DNA of 64,000 nucleotides. Origin: Cyclobacterium sp. SYSU L10401. Its GTDB lineage: Bacteria; Bacteroidota; Bacteroidia; Cytophagales; Cyclobacteriaceae. Location of the stretch: the NCBI RefSeq assembly GCF_010993705.1, contig NZ_WOFO01000004.1, forward strand, positions 124,001 to 188,000. The letters run 5' to 3'. Position 1 is the stretch's first letter. Each line of letters opens with the position of its first letter. The notes beneath the pieces are model-generated. The model was not told the DNA's origin and made no database searches. It saw nothing but the letters and a program-made list of their open reading frames with translations. This document shows, one piece after another, positions 16,467 through 24,456 of the stretch. The position numbers were made by a program, and so were the translations under genes.

Positions 16467-18158
16467 CTAGTTAGATGCAATCCTGTCTTCTAAGGTAAGG
16501 ACTTGTCCATCCTCCAGCAATTTTGCCTTCAAATCCTCATAGGAAAGGTCTTGTACGGGGATTCCCTGCTCCATGGCCATCACAGCTGCCGTGGTGGCGG
16601 ATTGACCCAATATCATAAATACCGGCTCCATCCGGATAGACCCGAAAGCAATATGGCTTGCAGAAACAGCCACAGGCACCACCAGGTTTTGAATCTCCTC
16701 CTTCTTTGGCACCAGGGAACCGAAAGCAATTTCATAAGGCTGTGGCAGCGGAACACCTATATCCCCTTCATTGTGCACATGGCCATTCTCATCTACATAC
16801 CGCTGTATATTGTGGGAATCGATGGTGTAAGAACCCATTCCTACCGATTCAGGGGTGGGTTTCTTTTGCAACAATTCATTTTCCGTCATCACGTATTTAC
16901 CGATCATGCGGCGTGCCTCTCTGACATAAATCTGATGCGGCCAGTTGCCATTATCGGTAAACTCATCTTTGGCCAATCCCCATTTCTGAAATTCCTCCTG
17001 GGTTTCCTTCGGCACCCTGGGGTCATTGCCTACAAAATACAGCAGGCCTTTTTGGTAATCCTCGTGCTCTTTGATGATTTCCTTTCTGCGTTCATAGCTG
17101 GCTTCAGGATAATCGTAGTTCATGCCAATATTATCCGAACTGAAGGGACCATGGTTATTGGTATCGGTTTTTCGATTCGGGATCATGTCAAATTTTCCAA
17201 ACCATTCCCTCCAGCCTGCATCAAATATGCGGACCAGGAGCTCATACTGGGTGGAATCGTAATTTTCAGGCCGGGGAAAAGGAACCCGATTATCCGGATG
17301 GTTGGACATGCAGGTACGGAAGCAATACGCCTGAACTTTGTTGTCGCCCTCCCCTTTGATTCCCGGGTCTTCCGCACTTATTCGTGGCAACAGGCCGGAG
17401 GAAGGGTCTCCCTTCGTCCAATAGGGGTCAATGGGTTGGTCCAGTACTTTAAAGTGGTGTTTGTGGTGGTAAACTCCGGTCTGTACACCGTTCCATTCTT
17501 CGTCATAGACACTGTTGGCTTCCCTGCCCACGTGGTAACTTACACCGGCAGCTGCCATCAAATCTCCTTCATAGGTGGCATCGACAAACATTTTGCCTTT
17601 GAACTCTTTTCCGCTGAGGGTACGGATAGCGGTTATTTTTCCATCTTCCACCGTAACACCGCTTTCCCGGTCCAGCCATTCGTCACGCAACACTTCTATG
17701 TCCAATTCCTCTACCCACTCATCGTATACTTCCTCAGCCACGTGGGGTTCAAAAATCCACATGGTACGAAATTCCCCGTCAATAGCCGGAGTTCCCTGGC
17801 CCTGATTGCCAAAATCAGCCTGATCTTCCCATTTCCAGGCATCATCTTCCTGGTATTTGTCATATACTCGCTGGTAAAATTCCCTGGAAAGCCCACCGAT
17901 CACTTCCTTCTTTCCCGTATCGGTCCAACCCAGGCCTCCGGCAGTAAGACCTCCCAGGTGGGTATCCGGGGAAACCATAATCACGGTTTTTCCCATCTTC
18001 TTGGCCTGAATGGCCGCTGTTACTGCTCCGGAAGTACCTCCGTATACGATTACATCTGTGATTTCTTCCTGATCCTCAGCAGGGCTACAGGCCATAAAAG
18101 CCAGCAACATAAAAAAGGCCAGGAAAAGATTTCCTAAATTATCTAACATTTTCATCAT
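16467..18158 (-). CDS. Exported FAD-dependent oxidoreductase
   Basis: A 563-residue lipoprotein from the ATG at 18158 (MMKMLDNLG). The frame is open to 18281, but that would overlap the DUF1080 gene, and the later start gives a clean signal peptide with lipobox LAFMAC (Cys24). The FAD motif VIVYGGTSGAVTAAIQ is followed by GGLTAGGLGWTDTGKKEVIG, diverged from the [16 protein letters not shown] of the three SusD-proximal paralogues. [18 protein letters not shown] and [15 protein letters not shown] are conserved. No extra C-terminal domain is present. It lies 31 bp after the DUF1080 gene and is followed directly by the sulfatase. It probably has a separate substrate or position specificity, because it forms its own branch by eye. 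The reaction is not established. Confidence 0.87.
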   Translation of the reverse strand: MMKMLDNLGNLFLAFFMLLAFMACSPAEDQEEITDVIVYGGTSGAVTAAIQAKKMGKTVIMVSPDTHLGGLTAGGLGWTDTGKKEVIGGLSREFYQRVYDKYQEDDAWKWEDQADFGNQGQGTPAIDGEFRTMWIFEPHVAEEVYDEWVEELDIEVLRDEWLDRESGVTVEDGKITAIRTLSGKEFKGKMFVDATYEGDLMAAAGVSYHVGREANSVYDEEWNGVQTGVYHHKHHFKVLDQPIDPYWTKGDPSSGLLPRISAEDPGIKGEGDNKVQAYCFRTCMSNHPDNRVPFPRPENYDSTQYELLVRIFDAGWREWFGKFDMIPNRKTDTNNHGPFSSDNIGMNYDYPEASYERRKEIIKEHEDYQKGLLYFVGNDPRVPKETQEEFQKWGLAKDEFTDNGNWPHQIYVREARRMIGKYVMTENELLQKKPTPESVGMGSYTIDSHNIQRYVDENGHVHNEGDIGVPLPQPYEIAFGSLVPKKEEIQNLVVPVAVSASHIAFGSIRMEPVFMILGQSATTAAVMAMEQGIPVQDLSYEDLKAKLLEDGQVLTLEDRIASN

Positions 18159-18189
18159 TTTTTGGGATTTAATGGGTACTATTTTGGTA

Positions 18190-18933
18190 TTATAACTTTC
18201 TGATCTTGATATTTTTAAACCATACCGGACCACCATGATCCTGCAGGCCAATTTTACCATACAATTGCATGGCATAGTCAAAGGCTGAAAATTTACTCGC
18301 TGCTACTGCGCTTCTCCATTCCGGTGAGTTGGCATCGAATGCAAGTATTTGCTTGCCATTCAGCCAATGTTCCATTTTACCTGCCCGGGATACAATACGG
18401 GTCCTGTTCCAGTTACCCGGAGCACGGGCTTCCATGGAGGAAGGCGCCAACACATCTGAATTCGCACCGGTTTTTTGATTATCCTGCAATTCCTGCGGAT
18501 AATTTTCATCATCGATAATCTGAAATTCAGGCCCTGTATGATGGATTCTGGGATATTCAGGGGATTCAACTACAAAATAAAAAATCCCACTATTTCCATG
18601 GGTTTCAATTTTCCAGTCCACCTTAAGTTCAAAGTCCGAAAACAGCTCATCCGTTACCAGGTCCCCACTTCCGCCATCCGTGTACAACACGCCATCTTTT
18701 ACCTTCCAGTCTGTGGTTGCTGCTCCCAGGTAGCCATGCCAGCCTTGGGTTGAGACACCATCAAACAATAACTCCCATTCTTCCGCTTTTTCGGCCTCAG
18801 TCAGCCTGTTAGGTACTTCCGGCCCGGCTGTAACAGCTACCTCCGGCATCTCTTTTTCCTTTCTGTCACCTGACCCGCAAGCACTTATGGTAAGGAAGAT
18901 GAGGACAATATAAATAAATTTCTCTAGTTGCAT
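18190..18933 (-). CDS. DUF1080 (3-keto-disaccharide hydrolase-type) lipoprotein
   Basis: A 247-residue lipoprotein (lipobox TISAC, Cys19). The mature part is a concanavalin-like beta sandwich of the DUF1080 family. It shows EEWELLFDGVSTQGWHGYLG, YTDGGSGDLVTDELFSDFEL, the central NSGIFYFV and the closing KIGLQDHGGPVWFKNIKIRKL. Some family members cleave 3-keto-glycosides made by a dehydrogenase, giving the Pfam name 3-keto-disaccharide hydrolase; others simply bind. Here it lies between a Gfo/Idh/MocA oxidoreductase (39 bp upstream) and an FAD oxidoreductase (31 bp downstream). That fits an oxidise-then-cleave pathway. The length is normal. Confidence 0.88.
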   Translation of the reverse strand: MQLEKFIYIVLIFLTISACGSGDRKEKEMPEVAVTAGPEVPNRLTEAEKAEEWELLFDGVSTQGWHGYLGAATTDWKVKDGVLYTDGGSGDLVTDELFSDFELKVDWKIETHGNSGIFYFVVESPEYPRIHHTGPEFQIIDDENYPQELQDNQKTGANSDVLAPSSMEARAPGNWNRTRIVSRAGKMEHWLNGKQILAFDANSPEWRSAVAASKFSAFDYAMQLYGKIGLQDHGGPVWFKNIKIRKL

Positions 18934-18972
18934 AAAGTCAAATGTATGGGTAAATGAATCCTATCCAAAGGG

Positions 18973-20370
18973 TTAAACCTGATGTACAAGCTCCATCTTC
19001 TCCGGATCCCAGCCCATGATTTTTTTCTCAAAATAACTGATATTCCCTGCTTCTGTGGGTCCGGATGCCCGAAGTCCGAATACCGCATCCTCTACTACAG
19101 GTTTTCCCGTCCGGATGGAGTCAAAGAAATTGACAAAGTGTTCGTATCGATCTCCCTTGTAATCGGAAGGAACCTTGAATTCAAACTCGGAGGGGCCTAC
19201 CAGAGAGGCTGTAGCTGGGTATTTTTTTTGGTGATCTGCTCTTATGGCTTCCTGCATGGCTTCGGGAAAACTGTTGAGGGACATCCCGGGGTCTTTGGGA
19301 AAGGGAGTTTTGCGTAAGGTAAGGCCGGTAAAGCCAATGGAAATATCACCCTCCGACCCAACGATCCGAAATAGAAAATTATCGCCTCCTCCACTGACCA
19401 GATTGGTTCTTAAAGCCAGGTTAAAGGCAGGGTGTTCTGAGGATTCGGGGTAATCGAATAAGCCCAAATGCAAGTCCGGTACATCCCGGCCATCTTTCCA
19501 GTATCGCAGGCCCCCTGTGGCCACAACCCGGTTTGGCCCTTTAGATCCGGTTACAAAGTGAAGCATGGAAAGCATGTGTACATACAGGTCACCGGCCACC
19601 CCGGTTCCATAATCGCGGTAATTTCTCCACCGAAAAAACCGGAGTGGATCCCAGGGCCGGTCAGGTGCCTGCCCCAGGTAGGTATCCCAGTCTACTGTCT
19701 GGGGAGAAGCATCCAGCGGAACGGTATATTGCCAGGCCCCTCTGGCACTGTGCCGATCAATTTGAGCCTCCGCAAAGTTGATCTCTCCAATTTCCCCGGC
19801 GGCAATCAGCTCCTTTGCCTTGGCATGTATGATGGAACTTACGTATTGACTCCCCACCTGAAATACCTTACCGGTCTTTTTTTGCATGGCGATGATGGCA
19901 TGACCGTCTTCGGATTTTTGGACCATGGGTTTTTCACAATAGACGTGCTTCCCCTTTTCCATGGCATCCAAACATATTTTTTGGTGCCAATGGTCTGTGG
20001 TGGCATTGATCACGGCGTCCACATCGGATCTTTCCAGGATTTCACGGTAATCTTTGGTGGTAAACAGGTCCTTTCCCCATAGCTCTTTTGCACGGACAAG
20101 CCTCCCATCGTAAAGGTCACAGGCAGCCACCACTTCTACACCTTCCACCATGAGTGCGGTATTCACATCCCCTATACCCATGCCACCGGTTCCGATGACC
20201 GCAATCCTAATGCGGTCATTGGCCGTCCTTTTTTTTCTTCTTCCTTTCTCCAAAATTGAAACGGCCACTTTTGGAGAGGCAGTAGCCAGGGGTACTCCTG
20301 TGGCCACCACGGCAGAGGCACTGAGTTTTTTGATAAATGATCTCCTGGTGTTATCCGTTACATACTTCAT
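18973..20370 (-). CDS. Tat-exported Gfo/Idh/MocA family oxidoreductase
   Basis: A 465-residue NAD(P)-dependent oxidoreductase counted from the ATG at 20370 (MKYVTDNTRRSFIKK). The frame opens ten codons earlier, but this Met places a Tat motif (TRRSFIKK) near the N-terminus, followed by ASAVVATGVPLATAS. The nucleotide-binding start is RIAVIGTGGMGIGDV and the family EKP motif is YCEKPMVQ, which usually carries the catalytic Lys. DWDTYLGQAPDRPWDP is typical of the large exported Bacteroidota/Planctomycetes subgroup. Tat export implies folding with bound cofactor before crossing the membrane, as known for Zymomonas glucose-fructose oxidoreductase. It is 39 bp upstream of the DUF1080 gene. A sugar C3 dehydrogenase is the leading hypothesis. 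Confidence 0.9.
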   Translation of the reverse strand: MKYVTDNTRRSFIKKLSASAVVATGVPLATASPKVAVSILEKGRRKKRTANDRIRIAVIGTGGMGIGDVNTALMVEGVEVVAACDLYDGRLVRAKELWGKDLFTTKDYREILERSDVDAVINATTDHWHQKICLDAMEKGKHVYCEKPMVQKSEDGHAIIAMQKKTGKVFQVGSQYVSSIIHAKAKELIAAGEIGEINFAEAQIDRHSARGAWQYTVPLDASPQTVDWDTYLGQAPDRPWDPLRFFRWRNYRDYGTGVAGDLYVHMLSMLHFVTGSKGPNRVVATGGLRYWKDGRDVPDLHLGLFDYPESSEHPAFNLALRTNLVSGGGDNFLFRIVGSEGDISIGFTGLTLRKTPFPKDPGMSLNSFPEAMQEAIRADHQKKYPATASLVGPSEFEFKVPSDYKGDRYEHFVNFFDSIRTGKPVVEDAVFGLRASGPTEAGNISYFEKKIMGWDPEKMELVHQV

Positions 20371-20381
20371 GTGTTCAACGT

Positions 20382-20835
20382 TTAGGTATTTTCCGGCCAT
20401 TGGGTTTGGATCCCCTGAGACCGGATGAAATTTTGAAATTCAGTTAATAATTTACTGTTGGCCCTTACTTTCCTGGGGGATATTTTTTTATTTTTTGCAA
20501 ACGCAATCAACAAACCAACTGCCTCACCAATACTCCATTCTACTGGTGCCAGGCGGTAACAGCCATTGGTAATATGGGTGGTTCCAATATTTTTACTGGC
20601 AGGAATCAGGTTTTCCATCCGAATGGGTAGCAGGGCTCCCAATGGGATCTGAAAGGGAAGCGGCCATGGCTGCAGCAAAACCTCCCAAGCCTCCTCCGGC
20701 AACGATTATATCTGCTTTCATTTCTCCACCTACATCATCCGATTTTACCGGATTTCCAAAAGTAGAAAACAAGGGGAAAGCGGAAGTAGCTATTCCCCCT
20801 GTTGATACAAGTCCTATAAAATCTCTCCTTTCCAA
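20382..20835 (-). pseudogene. FAD-dependent oxidoreductase with a large internal deletion
   Basis: The N-terminus reads ERRDFIGLVSTGGIATSAF, a Tat-like leader, and then the FAD-binding strand ADIIVAGGGLGGFAAAMAAS, after which the frame loses sense. In another frame, starting within the same bases, a normal C-terminus follows: IPLGALLPIRMENLIPASKN through GCYRLAPVEWSIGEAVG to a stop at 20382. The middle, probably several hundred residues, is missing, with the junction near 20660 and a frame change. No ATG opens the frame: the choices are TTG at 20835 or ATA five codons earlier, which may be a mutated ATG. It sits between the Gfo/Idh/MocA gene and an intact FAD gene. Its motifs differ from the five intact paralogues, so it was a distinct flavoprotein. 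Confidence 0.82.
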
Positions 20836-20901
20836 TATTCCTTGTTTTATCTGCCTCCACCTTCCAATTAGGAATGGCTTCTGATTTGGTTAACCAATGG
20901 G

Positions 20902-22611
20902 TTATTCATGGGCTAAAATCTGATTGTCATTCAGCAGCTTATCTTTCAAATCCCCGTACGGTACTTCTTGCACCGGTATATTTTGGTCAATGGCCAGTGC
21001 GGCGGCCGTAGCAGCAGATTGGCCCAACACCATAAATACCGGTTCCATCCGGATTGACCCAAAGGCCACATGGGTGGAACTTACGCAAACGGGAACAATT
21101 AAATTTTCTTTTTCACCTTTTCTGGGTACAATGGCGCGGTAAGGAATGGGGTAGGGTTCCGGCACATGGGCTTCAAAGTTGCCTTCATTCTGCACGTAGC
21201 CATTGTGGTCCACATAACGCTGAACCATATGGGAATCCATGCCATAGGCCGCCAAACCCACCACGTCGGCTACCGGTGGCTCCAGTCCTTCACAATCCCG
21301 TTGGGTGACCACATAATCGCTGCGCATTCTCCTTGCTTCACGGATATAGAGTTGGGGTGTCCATCCGTTTCGTGCTTCAAACTCATCCTTTGCCATTCCC
21401 CATTTGGATACCACATCCCTTACTTTTTGAGGAATGCGGGGGTGGTAAGCCAGTGTCCACATCAGGCCTTGCTGGTATTCCAGGTGGCGCTGTGCAATGG
21501 CCTCCCGCTCTTCATAACTGGCATCAGCAAAACCGTGATTTTGACCTACAAAGTCAGTAGAAAATCCTTTCTGGTTATTGGTATCGGTCTTTCTGTTGGG
21601 CATAGGGGTATTGATCCAGGGTACCAGGGGATCACCGTAATGATACATTTCTTCCAGCAGTCCGGTAGCTGCCTCGTAATTTCTGAACAACAACTCGTAT
21701 TCCAATTCTTTGTAGTTGTCGGGCTTTTCAAAGGGAATCCGGTTGTCCGGATGATCGGTCAGGGTCATTCGGAAACAATAGGCCTGAAGTTTATCATCAG
21801 CCGAACCATCTATTCCCGGGCCTCCCTCAATGATAAAGGGCAACAATCCACTGGAAGGGTTTCCTTTCTCCACATAGGGATCCACTCCGGGAATGAAATT
21901 ATGGTGAATGGCATTTCGAGAGACATTGTTTTTCAGGGTCCGGTTGTAATAATTGGCCTGAACACCATTAAGGGTTTCTCCAAATTCGCTGTTGGCTTCT
22001 CTACCGACCATGTAACTCACCCCTGCTGCCGCCATCAGGTCTCCTTCATAAGTAGCATCCATAAATATTTTGCCCGAAAAGGTTTCTCCACTTTCCATGG
22101 TGATGGAGCTGATCCGGTTATTTTGACTTTTCACCCCAGTAGAACGATCCAGGCGCTTACCGGTAACCAGGGTGATTTTTTCTGCAGCCATCATTTGCTC
22201 GTAAACCGCTTTGGCAGCGGAGGGCTCAAAGGTCCACATGGCGTCTTCTCCTTCTTTGGACCTCCCCTGATCCGGCCGGGTAAAATAGTCGGACCGTTCC
22301 TGCCAGTTCCAGTTGTCGGGATTGTCGTAGTAGCTTTTGATCCCTTGATAAAACTCCCTGGAAATTCCTCCAATGGCCTGTTTGTTACCAATATCGGTAG
22401 CCCCCAGGCCGCCGGTAGTAAGCCCCCCCACATGAGCAGAAGGCTCGATGAGGACTACAGATTTACCCATACGGGAGCTTTGGATAGCAGCGGCTACTCC
22501 GGCGGAAGTGCCGCCGTAGATAACGATATCAAAAGATTGGTTTTGTCCCTGAACCGGTGGAAGGGACAGGAAAGAAAAAACAAAACATAAGGTCAATAAG
22601 TAATTATTCAT
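20902..22611 (-). CDS. Exported FAD-dependent oxidoreductase
   Basis: A 569-residue protein with a Sec-type signal peptide (LCFVFSFLSLPPVQGQ, cleavage probably after residue 22) and no lipobox. The FAD motif is [16 protein letters not shown]. The block [20 protein letters not shown] is nearly identical to that in the next two upstream genes, which marks a recent tandem family. [20 protein letters not shown] and [15 protein letters not shown] are present. [20 protein letters not shown] occurs in all three and suits the cap region over the flavin. It is separated by 140 bp, including a hairpin, from the next paralogue upstream. An extracytoplasmic oxidation of a carbohydrate is inferred from context. 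No electron acceptor is encoded nearby. Confidence 0.88.
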   Translation of the reverse strand: MNNYLLTLCFVFSFLSLPPVQGQNQSFDIVIYGGTSAGVAAAIQSSRMGKSVVLIEPSAHVGGLTTGGLGATDIGNKQAIGGISREFYQGIKSYYDNPDNWNWQERSDYFTRPDQGRSKEGEDAMWTFEPSAAKAVYEQMMAAEKITLVTGKRLDRSTGVKSQNNRISSITMESGETFSGKIFMDATYEGDLMAAAGVSYMVGREANSEFGETLNGVQANYYNRTLKNNVSRNAIHHNFIPGVDPYVEKGNPSSGLLPFIIEGGPGIDGSADDKLQAYCFRMTLTDHPDNRIPFEKPDNYKELEYELLFRNYEAATGLLEEMYHYGDPLVPWINTPMPNRKTDTNNQKGFSTDFVGQNHGFADASYEEREAIAQRHLEYQQGLMWTLAYHPRIPQKVRDVVSKWGMAKDEFEARNGWTPQLYIREARRMRSDYVVTQRDCEGLEPPVADVVGLAAYGMDSHMVQRYVDHNGYVQNEGNFEAHVPEPYPIPYRAIVPRKGEKENLIVPVCVSSTHVAFGSIRMEPVFMVLGQSAATAAALAIDQNIPVQEVPYGDLKDKLLNDNQILAHE

Positions 22612-22652
22612 GTGTTTATAATTTGATTTTTAATGGTCAGATGGAATCTTTG

Positions 22653-22701
22653 ACGATTAAAATAATCATTGCCCTGTGTGTTTAATGATAATTTTAATCG
22701 T
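22653..22701. promoter_or_regulatory. Long AT-rich hairpin between two FAD oxidoreductase genes
   Basis: CGATTAAAATAATCATT (22654-22670) and AATGATAATTTTAATCG (22684-22700) pair at 16 of 17 positions, and the flanking A and T extend the stem by one. The loop is 13 bases. No T run follows on the minus strand, so a simple terminator is less likely than an mRNA processing or stability element, or a protein-binding operator before the next gene. Confidence 0.55.
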
Positions 22702-22751
22702 GTCGATTTCATGATTTTTTATTTTAAAGAATGGAATTTAAGGAATTTTCA

Positions 22752-24419
22752 CTAATCCAACCGCTGCTTTTGGGCGATCAATGCTGATTTTAATTGTTCA
22801 TAAGGCAGCTCCTGAACGATCAAGTCATGATCTATGGAAAGGGAAGCCGCAATGGCAGCAGACTGGCCCAATACCATAAATACCGGTTCCATGCGGATAG
22901 ATCCAAATCCAATATGGGTAGCGCTCAGGCATACAGGAACAAACAGGTTATTGGCTTCCCCTTTTTTGGGGATGATGGATTGATAGCTGATAGGATAGGG
23001 TCCCTGGACAGATGCCTGCACGTTACCCTCATTTTGTACATATCCATTGTGGTCTACATACCGTTGGATATTGTGGGAATCCATGCCATAAGCTGCCAGA
23101 CCCACAGCATCTTCAGCGATCTCCAGTCCTTCACAATGGTGCTGTGTCATCACATAATCACTGACCATCCTCCTGGCTTCCCGTATATACAGTTGGTTTT
23201 GCCAACCATCTTCCCGTTCAAACTCATCTTTACAGGTACCCCATTGGGATACCACATTCCGGATTTTTTCCGGCATTCTGGGGTGGTATGCCAGGCTCCA
23301 CATCAAGCCCTTTTGATACTGACGATGTGCCTTCACAATTTTTTCCCTTTCTTCGTAAGAAGCTTCCGGATAATCGTGATTCTGACCGGTAAAATCGGTT
23401 GAAAAACCATGGTTGTTATTGGTATCTGTCTTGCGGTTGGGCATGGCAGAATTGATCCAGGGCAGTCTGGTTTCCCCAGCTTCATAGTTCCTGAAAAGCA
23501 ATTCGTAATTGAGTTCGTCATATCCCGGAGGCTTTTCGAAAGGTATCCTGTTATCAGGATGGTCTGTAAGGCACATTCGAAAGCCATAAGCCTGAACTTT
23601 CTTATCCCCTGTACCGTCAATTCCAGGGCTCCCTTCAATGATATAAGGTAATAAACCGCTTTCAGGATTACCTTTTTCCACATATGGATCCACCCCTGGT
23701 ACAAAATTATGGTTGGCAGCATTTTTGGAAAGCTTTCCCTCCAGGGTAATGCTCCAATGATTGGCCTGAACACCATTCACGGTTTCCGCATATTCATCGT
23801 TGCTTTCCCTACCTACGGTATAACTTACGCCAGCGGTGGCCATCAGGTCCCCTTCATAGGTAGCGTCCATAAACATTTTTCCTGAAAAAGTTTTGCCGCT
23901 TTCCATGGTAATGGATTGAATTTTCGGTCCTGATTTGGTCACACCCCGTACGGACCTGTCCAGCCGCTCATTGTACACAATGTCAATATTTTCTGCATCG
24001 ATCATCTGATGATATACTTCCAAAGCTGCAGATGGTTCGAAAGTCCACATGGCATCTTCTCCTTCGGCTGTGCGGGTTTGGCCCCCGTCCTGGTACTCCT
24101 GCCTGGATTGCCATTTCCAATGGACAGGGTTTTCATAGTGCTTTCTGATGTTTTGGTAAAATTCCCTGGCAATACCTCCAATGGCTTGTTTGTTGCCAAT
24201 ATCTGTCTGGCCAAGGCCTCCGGTAGTCAATCCCCCCAAACGGGAAGAAGGTTCGATCAGGACTACCGATTTGTCCAAACGGGATGCCTGAATGGCTGCG
24301 GCAACGCCCGCCGAAGTACCGCCGTAAATGACCAGATCATAGGATTCTGTTTGGGCCATTGTTGGTTGGACATTACCAATCATTAGCAGGAATAATAAAG
24401 ATAAAATCAAATAGTGCAT
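22752..24419 (-). CDS. Exported FAD-dependent oxidoreductase
   Basis: A 555-residue protein with a Sec-type signal peptide ([18 protein letters not shown]). It shows the FAD motif [54 protein letters not shown] and [15 protein letters not shown]. It is closest by eye to the neighbour at 24457-26262 (both have [21 protein letters not shown] segments). It lacks the MYHYG/MYDYG insertion seen in its two neighbours between the RNYEA segment and PWIN, so it is slightly shorter. It starts 37 bp after the upstream paralogue's stop, so these two are co-transcribed. The role is as for the other copies: an extracytoplasmic flavin oxidation of unknown specificity. Confidence 0.88.
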   Translation of the reverse strand: MHYLILSLLFLLMIGNVQPTMAQTESYDLVIYGGTSAGVAAAIQASRLDKSVVLIEPSSRLGGLTTGGLGQTDIGNKQAIGGIAREFYQNIRKHYENPVHWKWQSRQEYQDGGQTRTAEGEDAMWTFEPSAALEVYHQMIDAENIDIVYNERLDRSVRGVTKSGPKIQSITMESGKTFSGKMFMDATYEGDLMATAGVSYTVGRESNDEYAETVNGVQANHWSITLEGKLSKNAANHNFVPGVDPYVEKGNPESGLLPYIIEGSPGIDGTGDKKVQAYGFRMCLTDHPDNRIPFEKPPGYDELNYELLFRNYEAGETRLPWINSAMPNRKTDTNNNHGFSTDFTGQNHDYPEASYEEREKIVKAHRQYQKGLMWSLAYHPRMPEKIRNVVSQWGTCKDEFEREDGWQNQLYIREARRMVSDYVMTQHHCEGLEIAEDAVGLAAYGMDSHNIQRYVDHNGYVQNEGNVQASVQGPYPISYQSIIPKKGEANNLFVPVCLSATHIGFGSIRMEPVFMVLGQSAAIAASLSIDHDLIVQELPYEQLKSALIAQKQRLD

Positions 24420-24456
24420 GTTAGTTTGGGTTTTTAAATTTGCTACTTATCGGTAA

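Noticed and set aside
16503-18137. A 544-codon open frame on the plus strand
   Set aside because: It lies antisense to the FAD oxidoreductase gene, has no recognisable motif and a composition rich in His, Phe and Ile runs. Similar antisense frames occur opposite the other FAD genes. It is a codon-usage shadow.
18158-18281. Longer N-terminus for the FAD oxidoreductase
   Set aside because: The added 41 residues overlap the DUF1080 coding sequence and would bury the lipoprotein signal peptide.
21166-22590. A 474-codon open frame on the plus strand
   Set aside because: Antisense to the FAD gene at 20902-22611, in the same relative frame as the shadow at 16503-18137. No signal peptide or domain makes sense.
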